A stretch of DNA of 64,000 nucleotides, taken from the NCBI GenBank assembly GCA_010093685.1, contig MU006233.1, positions 806,001 to 870,000 of the forward strand, given 5' to 3'. A program made the translations under genes and the position numbers. The notes under the pieces were generated by a model. It made no database searches and was not told where the DNA came from. It was given only the letters and a program-made list of their open reading frames with translations. The stretch is from Ophiobolus disseminans. Its lineage: Eukaryota > Ascomycota > Dothideomycetes > Pleosporales > Phaeosphaeriaceae. This document shows, piece by piece, positions 11,542-22,202 of the stretch; position 1 is the first letter of the stretch, and each line of letters starts with the position of its first letter.

Positions 11542-12285
11542 ATGACCCTCCTCGCTCTCCCTCGCGAACTTCGCAATATGGTGTACGAGTACGCGCTCAC
11601 GATAGATGCGGGTATCATCCTGACGAAAGGTGTACCGGTGGTGCTGGACGCTTAGTCCTCGTTTACCGCCCGCGTACGCAACACAAATCAAAATGAAGCA
11701 AATTAACTTAAGTATGTGTGTCGCCATTTATACCACGAGACAAAAGGCATGGTTCTCGAACTCAACGAACTCACTGCTGCTCCCGGGAGAAATGGGCGGC
11801 CAAGCGAGACATTCGAGCTCTTTCTCCAGACTTGCTCACGGCGTTATCAACGAAAATTGCGGAAGGTCACGCTGTGGGAGAACATACTCCCGATGAAAAC
11901 CTCGGTATTCGATTTTCATGCCCGGTTTTCCCGATTTCCACTCCTTACGTTTTGCATCCAAAACCCGCAGTGCGAGGTTATTGTCAGGGTAGGGCTGCTT
12001 AAACCGCACACCGCCGTCTGCGAATGGATTCAAACTGGCTCAATGCTGCAGTTCATGTTACATGGCACGAAGACAACAGCATGGGCCCGGAGGTATCTTC
12101 CAGACGTTGCTGTTGGCGACCTCTATCTGGATTCGCCACCAATTCCGAGCAATCTCAAGTTCTTCCCAGATGCTCAACCCAAAGATATGGTCAACCTCCT
12201 CTTTCCCGCATACATGGAATACATGGACGATCCCAAAGGCGAGCAGAAAGCACAAATGCTAAAGTGGTGCGAAGACGGGTTCTGA
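11542..12285 (+). pseudogene. Broken paralogue of the F-box-like gene (two in-frame stops)
   Basis: Reading one frame from the ATG at 11542 gives LLALPRELRNMVYEYALT, matching the start of the gene at 9974, then a TAG at 11653-11655 and a TAA at 11704-11706, then LKYVCRHLYHETKGMVLEL, which matches NQVKFACRRLYAETKG of the intact copy, and finally an open frame to a TGA at 12285. The second stop falls exactly where the intact gene has Gln (EAN-stop-LK against DANQVK), so CAA to TAA is the simplest explanation. An intron from 11627 to 11712 (GTACCG...TTAAG) could remove both stops in phase, but it would also delete the conserved residues and has a weak donor. I therefore call it a pseudogene, with the spliced form as the alternative. 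Confidence 0.6.
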
Positions 12286-12495
12286 GTGCTACGATACAGT
12301 GACAGGACCTCGGGAGTCTAGCTATACCAACGAGAAAGAATGCATCCGAACAAGAACCGTCTCATGAAGCAGCGGCATGGAAACGTACCATGTACCAAAA
12401 GATCTAGGATAGCCTTGTCATTCTAAGCCACAATGCTATCCCGTCAGAATCTATATACAACGACAAGAAAAGTCCAAAGCCAAACTTCACAACTC

Positions 12496-12497
<2 letters not shown>

Positions 12498-12529
<32 letters not shown>
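12498..12529. repeat. 32-nt poly-C / poly-G homopolymer
   Basis: An uninterrupted run of 32 C on the plus strand, only 23 nt beyond the stop codon of the minus-strand secreted-protein gene, so the transcript of that gene would carry a G32 tract in its 3' UTR. No other homopolymer of this size exists in the window. Confidence 0.95.
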
Positions 12530-12552
12530 ACCAAACCCCACGCTCCACTCAC

Positions 12553-13047
12553 CTAGCACTTCTTCAAAGTCCCTCCAGAATAATACATAACACCAACGTA
12601 CTCATGCTTCCCACTCCTCCCAGTCTTCGTATTAAAAATAACACGATACTTGCCCGGCTCACCACCCGTCCACACCGGATCCGTCAACGGATATCCAAGC
12701 AGCACCGCATTCCCTGGCACCGTGAAGCAATCGACTGTTTTACCGTAGTCTTCCTTGCATGACTTGTTGACGAAGGGCTCGGGGTATTTGGGGTGCTTGG
12801 TGTGCGCCGCTTTGAGGGTGGCTATGATTGTGGATTTCTGTTTGCGTGGGGAAGGGATGGTTAGTGGATTAAGAAGGCTGGATTAGGGTGGAGAGAGAGT
12901 TACGGTGAAGCCTTTTCCCGGGCAGGTTACTTTGTCGGGGATTCCAGCGCGGGCAAAGAGGGGGTGGGTTTCTGGGTCCGTGGTGGGGAGGGCGAAGGAT
13001 GTTGCGAAGAGGGTGAGGAGGACGGTGGATTTGAGGTTGGAAAGCAT
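12553..13047 (-). CDS. Small secreted RNase-T1/F1-fold protein, catalytic residues apparently lost
   Basis: Two exons, 13047-12904 and 12837-12553, separated by a 66-nt intron (GTAACT donor, CACTAAC branch site, CAG acceptor) in phase 0; 142 residues. Residues 1-20 form a signal peptide (LKSTVLLTLFATSFAL). The mature protein has four Cys and follows the layout of fungal T1/F1-type ribonucleases: an N-terminal C-x-G-x-x-F-T helix start, a KHPKYPEPF block, then YPLTDPVWTGGEPGKYRVIF, matching the P-x-x-x-x-x-V-Y-x-G-G-x-P-G-x-x-R-V-V-F core, and a C-terminal Cys. The Arg of the core is kept. The Glu preceding the core and the His of the I-T-H-T-G block appear replaced (here MYYSG). This suggests an RNase-like protein without ribonuclease activity, as in RALPH-type plant-pathogen effectors. 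Family placement is from motif memory, not a search. Confidence 0.7.
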
Positions 13048-14058
13048 TGTTGTAATTGCGGGGTTTTGTGGATTCGGCCTTTTGTGGATGATGGTTGTGT
13101 TGCGATACTTAGTGAAGTGGCTCTGCACTATGTACTTATGCACTCTCATGACTATCACATTCAACCCCAGACTCTACCCGGAGTCGAGAAATCAAAAATG
13201 TGGAGATTGCGCGATACCATCGGAGCTTATCAACAGCAAGGCGTATGATGACCTAGGTCTGGTCGTATGTAACGTCGCCTTGCCGCTCTGTTCACAAGAA
13301 TGTTTCTCCGAGAATATGATAAGCAGCAGCGGACATAACTTCTTTGAGTCGACGTTTTTGAGTTGGGCTGCTCCTCTGTACAGAAATCCGTCATAACCAA
13401 GATATACCGCCTTTTTGGCACGCGCAAGGGCTCTGGAGGCCGTGTGGCAAATCATACTTCATTCGATGTCGTAAACCACAAGTCAGAAGCTTCTGGAACA
13501 CCGGAAGTGAAAGGTGTCATCACGTGAGAGACAAACACCGACTTTTGCTTACCAATGCAACCCATTCAATTGCGACCCTAATTCTAATTTTCCGGGGTGA
13601 CTTAGGCCATGTACTTCCGCCGAATGCCATGTATGGTGACGCTGCACAGTGGTGGTGAGAAATGCGAGGGCCATTTCCTGATTGGGCGGTCCCTGCCAAG
13701 ACAAGGCGTGCAGCGTCGATCCCGCATCTCTATTGCTCATTCCACCCAACCTCAGTCGAAGCTGGACTCCGAAAGAACAGCTTTTTCATTACAGAATCAT
13801 TGCGTGCAGTGTACTATTGTGATAGCGTTACCAGTTTCACCAAAGCTCTTCCCCTCCGGCGGCTCAACTGCTGTTGACAGGCTCGTATCGAAGCAACTAC
13901 GCCGCACACTTGATGTTTGAGGGTTGCTGACTCTCTGACTTCTAATCTTGAATCCCTTCAAACTGACATTGTCTTTTATCACTCTACGATTACCCTTCTA
14001 TCCCACCAAGCTTGCGATTGAGTCATACGCTGATCCATTGAACGCTCATTCGATCAGC
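13048..14058. other. Intergenic, nothing recognised
   Basis: Divergent upstream regions of the RNase-fold gene and the DUF3632-like gene. Only short unsupported frames are present. Confidence 0.35.
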
Positions 14059-14859
14059 ATGACCGACGTATCTCAAACTCAAGATGAAGGATCTGAGGAG
14101 TTTCGCATACTCAAAGCACTCATCGCCAATAAGGACATGACCCCAGAACAGGCTGTCACGCAAATTATCTGCCTCACGCAAGCGCCTCAGACCCGTGGTC
14201 GACAGCTCGCCAATCACTGCTACTTCACGGCTCGAGCTCTCATGACTACCGCTGCCGAATCAGCGCCGGAGGAGCAGCATAAACTCATAACTTTCCTCAA
14301 TCAACTGCGGAGCAATGCAGTCACGGACCCAGAAACAGGCGAAGTGCTCGAGCATGACGGCAAAGTGGTTTGGGAGGGTCTGCCTACGTTTGGCTATACA
14401 TTAGCCGATGATCTGCATGCCATTGGAGGTAAGTGATTACAGCACATCATGGTAGAAACATTACCACTGACGCTCCTAGGACCAAACCCAAGCCCCGAAG
14501 AAGCGAAGCAATCGCTAAACACCATCGCGTTCGTTGCACAACTCGACGCCAGCGCTGGAGATGCCGAGATAATCAACTTTAGTTCAATGTGGGCACTCCA
14601 TTTCATAATGCGCGCGTTAGATGATGAACCTCGCCATGAACACTTTGACCTGGCTGTGCGCTTGGCGTGCATGTGGTTCATCCACGATGCGGAGAAGCTG
14701 TGGAGCAAAGTCCCTGAGACTAGGTTCTTCACGCTATCGAACTGGCAAGGGTGGAGGCGAGCGCTTGAAGAGGCGGAAGAAGGCTTTGAGGATAAGGATA
14801 TGAAGAGTGTGATTGGTAGGGCGCTGGCAGAGATGAGGCGAGTAGAAGATGATAGATGA
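14059..14859 (+). CDS. DUF3632-like fungal protein
   Basis: Two exons, 14059-14428 and 14480-14859, joined by a 51-nt intron (GTAAGT donor, CCTAG acceptor) that splits a Gly codon; 249 residues. The start MTDVSQ is preferred over an in-frame upstream ATG at 13948 because the extra leader is not protein-like. The sequence is mostly alpha-helical and acidic. Blocks such as SSMWALHFIMRALDDEP and LACMWFIHDAEKLW resemble the fungal DUF3632 family of unknown function; this assignment is from memory and moderate. It is convergent with the first NACHT gene, whose ankyrin-like remnant ends just beyond its stop. Confidence 0.6.
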
Positions 14860-14874
14860 AAACTCCCAGTCAGT

Positions 14875-15161
14875 GCCATCTTTTCGTTGATCAGCGCCTT
14901 GATGCGTTCAACTGTAGCTACTGTTTTCAAAATCTGATGTGGCACGGGCAGGATCCCAAACATTGCAGCTATATGCATCAGCGGCCGTGGCTTCTTTTTG
15001 GCAGCTTCATAGAATTGTAGCGCACGGTGCGAGAAAAACCTTTGATGAAAATACGACACCCACCAAGCTTGCATCCGCCACCCAGGATCAAGATTCGCCT
15101 TACTAAAGTATGGCTCCCATAACTGGTCCGCACACGAATGGCCGAGGCGAGCATGATGACC
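14875..15161 (-). pseudogene. Ankyrin-type 3' remnant of the first NACHT gene
   Basis: Directly after the TAG that ends the 481-aa NACHT frame, the same frame stays open: GHHARLGHSCADQLWE, then KPRPLMHIAAMFGILP, the start of an ankyrin-like repeat. In related NACHT-ankyrin proteins a Trp often precedes G-x-H-A-R, so the TAG probably stands at a former TGG. The frame then runs into the antisense of the convergent gene, so only about one repeat survives. The left boundary is approximate. Confidence 0.5.
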
Positions 15162-16607
15162 CTAGTTCTTGGTCGCATTTGCCATGAAAGGGTACTTCTG
15201 CTCTTCCACTGCATCCTTGCACTTCCAGAAGTATTTCTTCGAGAAGTCGGCGTTCAGGTAATCGAGACAAGCTTGAGCCATCTGAACACGAACTCTATCT
15301 GTGTCGATAGCGAAGAGCCGAAAATCTGCCTCGTTTGAGGTGACAAGCGTGTGCAGATGAGTGCTCAAAGACTGGTGGACTGGAAAAACACGGATTTTCG
15401 TATTCTCGCTGCCGACATCTTCTAAGCGGACCAGCGGCTCAGACCACGTTACCTGGTCTCGAGTTGCTTGTCCTATCAAGATAGTTGGTGAGGCTTGAAG
15501 TCCAAGAACGACGGCTAACTCTGGCAGTGTGATTGGATCGATCGCCCACGCGGCCCACTGTAGTATAGTGGCACATTGAGCACGGTGTTGTGGCTCGATT
15601 TGTAACAGAAGACGATCATAGAGCGGGCCTAATCCCCTCGGAAACATCATCAACTCCAATTCGATGTCTGACACTGTTTTCTTTCTGAGAAGGCTTTGGA
15701 CTACGAAGTTTGACCAGAGAAATGAGCTTTCGCAGCGAAAGACTAGCTCTTCACGTATACGCATCCGGAATGGTGGAGTGAAGCCCTTCAGTTTCGAAAC
15801 TCGTTCCAGCCTATAATCGATGAAGCGCACAATGTACAAGGCGAGGGCATTGTTTGTTGAGCTATCCAAATCGATTGCCGGTAAGAAGTCAAGCTGTACA
15901 CTTGTCCTGCTGACGACCAGGAACTGGAAAAACGGTGACTGTATATACGTCTCGTCCGTAAAGGGGTTTCTCATGTGCTCGAAAAAACAAAAAACGCACT
16001 CTTCGTCACACTCGTCGACGCCATCAATGACGCATTTGGTCGGATGCCTGGCGGGATCGTGTAATATTCCGATGAACAGTAACCACAGGGCATCGCAGGA
16101 GGTAATGAGTGAGTTCATAGAGTCTGTACGCGTGGCGATATGGGATTGCAGTACCGGTTGACTCTTCAGAAGTTGGAAGAGAATGCCGCGGAGTATCGCG
16201 GTACTGGTGTTGCGGGTGTCGACTCGATGATCGCAAAAGAAGTACAACGCGTTTTCGTCCACTCCTCTGCTCCTCTGCTCTAGCTGCTCCGTCACATACA
16301 CTGACAACATAGTCTTGCCCTTGCCAGGCCCTCCGCGGATCCACAAGAACGGGATCTTGCGTTCAGACCAGTTGGTGTAGGTAGCGCACTTGTCGATCCA
16401 TTCGCATGTTCCTGGAACACGCTGACCTTTTGCACTCTTGACCTTCTCCCTGTCCACTTCAGCATCGGTAATGAACAGCTTTTCAACCGCATCCTTCAGC
16501 TTCGTTGCCTCGTCTGGATTGTTTGATGAGTAGTGGACTGAGCCATAGTTCTGGCCAAGTTGTAAACCAAAGTTGTTGGGGCCGGAGAAGTTGGTGTGGT
16601 TCGCCAT
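15162..16607 (-). CDS. NACHT-type NLR-like protein with RHIM/PP-like N-terminal motif
   Basis: An intronless 481-residue frame. Residues 12-26 read NFGLQLGQNYGSVHY, containing the G-L-Q-L-G core that defines fungal PP motifs related to the mammalian RHIM; such segments pass a signal by amyloid templating from NLRs to membrane-lytic effectors. A helical linker leads to PGTCEWI (about 65-71), the Walker A loop GGPGKGKT (92-99), Walker B CVIDGVDECD (192-201), and a sensor block FLVVSRTS (229-236). This is the nucleotide-binding module of fungal NLR-like proteins. The protein stops before any repeat domain, because a TAG at 15162-15164 separates it from an in-frame ankyrin-like remnant. It may act as a short NLR or be inactive. 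A second gene of the same type lies 0.7 kb away on the same strand. The start MANHTNF is the only ATG near the motif. Confidence 0.8.
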   Translation of the reverse strand: MANHTNFSGPNNFGLQLGQNYGSVHYSSNNPDEATKLKDAVEKLFITDAEVDREKVKSAKGQRVPGTCEWIDKCATYTNWSERKIPFLWIRGGPGKGKTMLSVYVTEQLEQRSRGVDENALYFFCDHRVDTRNTSTAILRGILFQLLKSQPVLQSHIATRTDSMNSLITSCDALWLLFIGILHDPARHPTKCVIDGVDECDEECVFCFFEHMRNPFTDETYIQSPFFQFLVVSRTSVQLDFLPAIDLDSSTNNALALYIVRFIDYRLERVSKLKGFTPPFRMRIREELVFRCESSFLWSNFVVQSLLRKKTVSDIELELMMFPRGLGPLYDRLLLQIEPQHRAQCATILQWAAWAIDPITLPELAVVLGLQASPTILIGQATRDQVTWSEPLVRLEDVGSENTKIRVFPVHQSLSTHLHTLVTSNEADFRLFAIDTDRVRVQMAQACLDYLNADFSKKYFWKCKDAVEEQKYPFMANATKN

Positions 16608-17275
16608 GTCCTAGCACGCAGTGATTCGAACAGCTGTGATCAGAATCCTGGACATAGGTCGAGGCCAGCTTAATATAGCTAGTCCAAGAAGACGTCCAAC
16701 GCAATGTCTTGATTCCCACAGACAGTACAGCAGTTTCCCGTGTGTGATCAAACCGTGCAGTATGCCACAGAATGATAACATGACCTTTGCCAATCAAGCA
16801 GCACAATGTAGCATCCAGCGCAAAGCTTATGGCCTGATAATTTGGCTTGATCATGCGAAAACTCCGCTGTAATTGGTTGACGATTGCAACAACTAATGCA
16901 GCAGCATACGATATTGCAGTGTGTGGCAGTAGGTACCGTTGTTTGGATATGCAGTCATCTGTCTGAAGTCAGTGCTTCGGTACAAATTTCGTGGGTCAGG
17001 TCTGGAGTGATGAGCGGAAGATTTATTCAAGGACGAACATGAAGCGGGCAATCTTGAGATTATGGTAATTGATGTGGAATCGATGTTGACTTACCCAGTG
17101 TGGCGCGATGTGAGCATACAGGCTATCCCTGTATTCTAAAAAACTATAGTTTCTATTGGAACAAGGACCCTCTGGTAGTATGACTACCATGGATAACCCA
17201 GTAGTGAGAGGGACAAGATGGGGTGGCTGCAACGTATTGTATTGACTGTCGTCTTCTCATGTTCATACAGCTTGT
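16608..17275. other. Intergenic between the two NACHT genes
   Basis: No gene, repeat or remnant could be recognised. It holds the 3' end of the second NACHT gene and the promoter of the first. Confidence 0.35.
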
Positions 17276-18789
17276 CTAAACAGTAACAAGGACGTTACAG
17301 TGGGGCTGTTCCTCCACGTACGGCAAGTACCGCGAGCCTACCTTCCACCAACCTGGACTGAACCCACATATTCTCAACAGTTTCGCAGACTGTTTGGTTT
17401 TCCAGTATCGGATACCTGTAGTTCTCATCACGTTGAGTAGCAACAGGCCTGGAACAGCCTGCAGAAAATTTCGAAGCTTCCTCATAAACGCAGAAAGTAA
17501 TTCTACAGGTAAGAAGAGGTGTGATTTTGGACGATCTAGGACAGCCGCCAGCTCATTAAGTGATAAGAGTCGCCGTGCTACAAGAATCCAGCGGAGGGCT
17601 TGATGTAGGGCGACCTTGGTCTTCTCATCCAGTTGACTCAACATCTGGTTGTACAGTGGGTCTAAGCCGGTGGGTAACGTGTCCAGGATCTCTTCCATAT
17701 CAACGGCTGCTTTCAGCTGCTCTAATTGCTGAACCAAGAGACCAACCACCAGGAATGTGCCTTCCGCTCCATCAAGCAGAGTTTTGCGGATGCGGTGTAG
17801 TATTTTGGGAAATTGCTCATCGACACCAGCCAGGACGTCGAGTTGTTGATCGACAAACCTTTCCAAGTCCTGATCCGTAAGCGACGAGTCAGCCAAATCC
17901 ATCTCAATCTTTATGTCCGGTCTGAAATAAGTTCCAAGTATCGCACGACTCGCGCCAAAGAGTTTGACTCTGTTATGCGAATGCGATGATCCTGCAGGCA
18001 ACCAGTCAAAGAAGTGCCAGAGTAGCAAGGCGCGTGATGCTTCATCACATTCCTCTCCACCATCGAGAACAATAAATACGTTGTCAAGTTGCTTGTCGTC
18101 CATCATGTCGATGAAGATTTGCCAGAGTGCACCGAACGATGAGAGAGTCTGGACGTGGTTCTCTTTGTCGAGTTTCCCGTCGCAGTACCGCTCCAGATAG
18201 GGCCTCCTTTTGATCTTTTGATACAGCAATCCTCGAAGTACGGCTTTTGCATTTGTCCTGGTGCTCGTACCGGTTGCTGCAAAAGAAAAAGAGCACAACA
18301 TCATGCCCAGACTGGACCTTAGGCCTATGGCACAAGGTATCGACAACGTGCGTAGCGATCATGGTTTTACCTTTACCAGGGCCTCCAGTGAGCCATAGTG
18401 ACGTCGATTGCGACTTAGTCCACTCCTCATATCGTGTATTGTTGACTATCCACTCGCATGTGCCCGGCGTCCATTTTCCTTTCTCTGTCAACAGACTGCT
18501 CAGGACAATATCAGGGTCGATGAGGAAGAGGCGAAAATTGAACGAGTCCTCTCCTAGATTGAGATTAGCTAAGAATGCTGCAAATATCGGGACAGCCATT
18601 CGTACCATGAGGATTGAAGAAGTTGTTGACTAAGCCGGAATTCGTTCCAATCTGAGAGCCTCGGTTCCCAAATCCGGAAAAGCTGTTGAAATTTGAAGCC
18701 GATTCTATGATAGCGACTAAGCCATCCAACGCCTGGACCTTATTATGGTCACCAAAGTTTGCTCCACCGATGATCTTTCCACGTGACAC
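17276..18789 (-). pseudogene. Second NACHT-type gene with RHIM/PP-like motif, frameshifted
   Basis: Exon 1 (18789-18606) carries GFGNRGSQIGTNSGLVNNF, the same G-x-Q-[LI]-G-x-N-x-G pattern as the neighbouring NACHT gene. A 52-nt intron (18605-18554; GTACGA donor, GCTAAT branch, CTAG acceptor) joins it in phase to exon 2 with PGTCEWI, Walker A GGPGKGKT and VVLFFFCSNRYEH. Near 18251-18256 the frame must shift by one base to continue with AKAVLRGLLYQKI, Walker B FIVLDGGEECDE and the rest of the NACHT region to a TAG at 17276; comparison with the intact copy (CDHRVDTRNTSTAILRG) suggests one extra base in an AAA run. There is also no ATG in exon 1: the frame opens at GTG 18789 just after an in-frame TGA. 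Either the gene is dead, or its first exon lies elsewhere and the shift is an assembly error. Confidence 0.7.
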
Positions 18790-19391
18790 CGTCCATATTT
18801 GGGGACAAATACTTGCCTTTATTGATCAGAAGCGCATTGTGGTCAAGCACCACATTCCAGAATACTTCCTGATCCATTGGACAAACAACAATGGAGTGCG
18901 TGGTAGTGTTCGAGCATGAGTGGAATGCCAACTGCGCCATGTAGGAGGAAGACCGAGATGCGGACCAGTCTTCTACGAACCGAGCGAGCATGTACGTAGC
19001 GTTTGGTGCTGCACTGCCATCCGTATGGACTGACGTGTTGTGATTTGCCTTGAGCTAGGATCCGGAGGAGTGGTGAAGGAAATATCCTCTGACTCCCATT
19101 GGACGAGACAGCTGGGCTTGGCATGACGCAGCCACTTCGTCGGACCCCTGAAATTATCCTCGTGGGGTATCGATAAGTGCTTGCGACAGTCCAACGTTGC
19201 CCAACGCAATCGTTATCTCTCAGTACCACAACCACGTCAGCTTGCCTCGCGCAACACGAATCCGAGTATTTTGTCATCTTCCGGTCAATATAGGTCGAAA
19301 GCACAAAGCCCACCGCCAGCAGCTCAGCCAGAGCAAGCCGTGGCGCGAGTCAGAAAAAGGTCGCGGCAAAGGCAAAGGACGACGATTCAAG
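18790..19391. other. Divergent upstream region of NACHT gene 2 and the sirtuin
   Basis: About 600 nt without a supported gene. It should contain the sirtuin promoter and, if intact, the missing start exon of the NACHT gene; no convincing ATG exon could be joined. Confidence 0.35.
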
Positions 19392-20663
<1,272 letters not shown>

Positions 20664-21041
20664 AGCTTCCATATAGCGCTTTTTCATTCGCCATCTATGT
20701 TCTCTTCATATTAGCCACAGTAATATTTCCCAAAATAGCAGCCCTGAAATCACGAATCATGATATTCTACCTTTCACTTGGACTTCATCACCTTCAAACG
20801 AGACCCAACCCCAACCTTCCTAATCGGGCAATTCTCCATAGCCATCGAACACTGTAGTGGACAGGACTGCGGGGCAGCCTTTCATGCGTGAAAGGGCCAC
20901 AACCGCACACGTGAAAAATGCCCTAAGATCCTCCAGCCTTCAATATACCCCATCAGGCAAGTAAAAAGCAAACCATCGATCGCACTTATGCAGACATGCG
21001 GACATGCGGCGGTCACCTGCAGCGCTAGCCTGTGCAACATT
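20664..21041. other. Downstream region of the sirtuin gene
   Basis: No gene seen. A short AT/CT-rich stretch leads into the tandem repeat. Confidence 0.35.
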
Positions 21042-21830
21042 CCTATCTAGGAAGATTTGATAGAGTGCTCCAGCTCGTGGTCCGTGGTACTAAGCAACGT
21101 TTCACGCTGCGGACATGCCGTGAAAGTGCAGTGTTCAATATGCCTAATCAGGAAGGTATTAAGCAGGGTGTCGTTTACTGCAGTGAAATGCGCGAACTTT
21201 GCGCACGCGGGCCACGCAAAACTCAACATACCTAATCAGGAAGGAATACAAAAAGCGTAGATTACGGCAGTGAAAGTGTTGTGTTGTGTTTCCATGCGCG
21301 AAAACTCAGAACTCAATATATTTTATTAGGAAGGTTCGCGGCACGTGTAGATTGCTGTGATGCAATGCTCGCACGAACAGTGCTAAATTCAATTCACCTA
21401 TTTAGGTAGGTTTGTAGCGAGTGTGGATTGCTGCAGTGAAATGCTACCTGCAGGGTGCCTCAAGGACCTTGCTTGAGATGTTGCCTAATCAGAAAGGTTT
21501 TGGAAAGGGTGTGGATTGTGGCAGTGAAATGCGCGAACTCGCGCAGAACGCGGGCGCTGAGGACTAGCTTGAATATTACCTAATCAGGAAGGTTTGCGCA
21601 AGGTGTGGATTGTCGTAGTGAAATGCGCGACCTTCGCACTTCCTGGCGCATTTCCTACCAGCTTAAATGTTGCCTAATTAGGAAGGTTCGCAACAAGTGT
21701 GGATTGATGCAATGAATGCGCGACCTGCGCGAAAGTTTGCTGAGGACCGCTCAGGCTATTGCCTAATTAGGAATGTTTGTTTAAGGTGTGGATTGTAGTG
21801 AGTGGTCTGCGCCGACTGCGCATCAATTGG
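21042..21830. repeat. Minisatellite, about nine units of roughly 90 bp
   Basis: A recurring core CCTAATCAGGAAGGTTTG, about ten variable bases, then GTGTGGATTG and, after a few bases, GCAGTGAAATGCGCGA. Core starts are near 21042, 21143, 21231, 21321, 21397, 21484, 21579, 21673 and 21762, so the period is 76-101 nt. Units differ by many substitutions and short indels, which points to an old array. In the last two units the core is the perfect palindrome CCTAATTAGG, which also fits the MADS-box CArG consensus CC(A/T)6GG. No coding frame follows the period. Confidence 0.85.
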
Positions 21831-22202
21831 CGCACGAAACGGCGCGCGAGAGGGTGCCGAGGGCTTATGTTGTTTTATAGTTTTACCTCTCTTGCTTGTT
21901 ACTCTCCTTAACTTTGTGCAAATTTATCTATCTGAGGGTTGAATTACGAAGGTAGCAGACTCGATTAAAGACATGGGTCACGTGTGCGGCTCTGCGTATG
22001 GTTGTATCCATGGATGTATGTACGTAAGGAAGTGCATTCATGTGCATCGCACAGAACATCTCATATTTTGAGGTGCTTATACTTGATCGAAGTTATCATT
22101 TCCAAGGTGCTAAATTCTGCAGATTCAAGACTATGTTCACCCCAGCTAATGCCTGAAAGATAGAGAACCGTATCAGCTCACTGTGTCAGCCATCAACCCT
22201 AA
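21831..22202. other. Intergenic, nothing recognised
   Basis: Lies between the minisatellite and the 3' end of the gasdermin-like gene. No signal could be supported. Confidence 0.35.

Noticed and set aside
14394..15074. 226-codon minus-strand frame overlapping the DUF3632-like gene
   Set aside because: Only its first part (to about 14875) is the ankyrin-like remnant; the rest is antisense to a well-supported exon.
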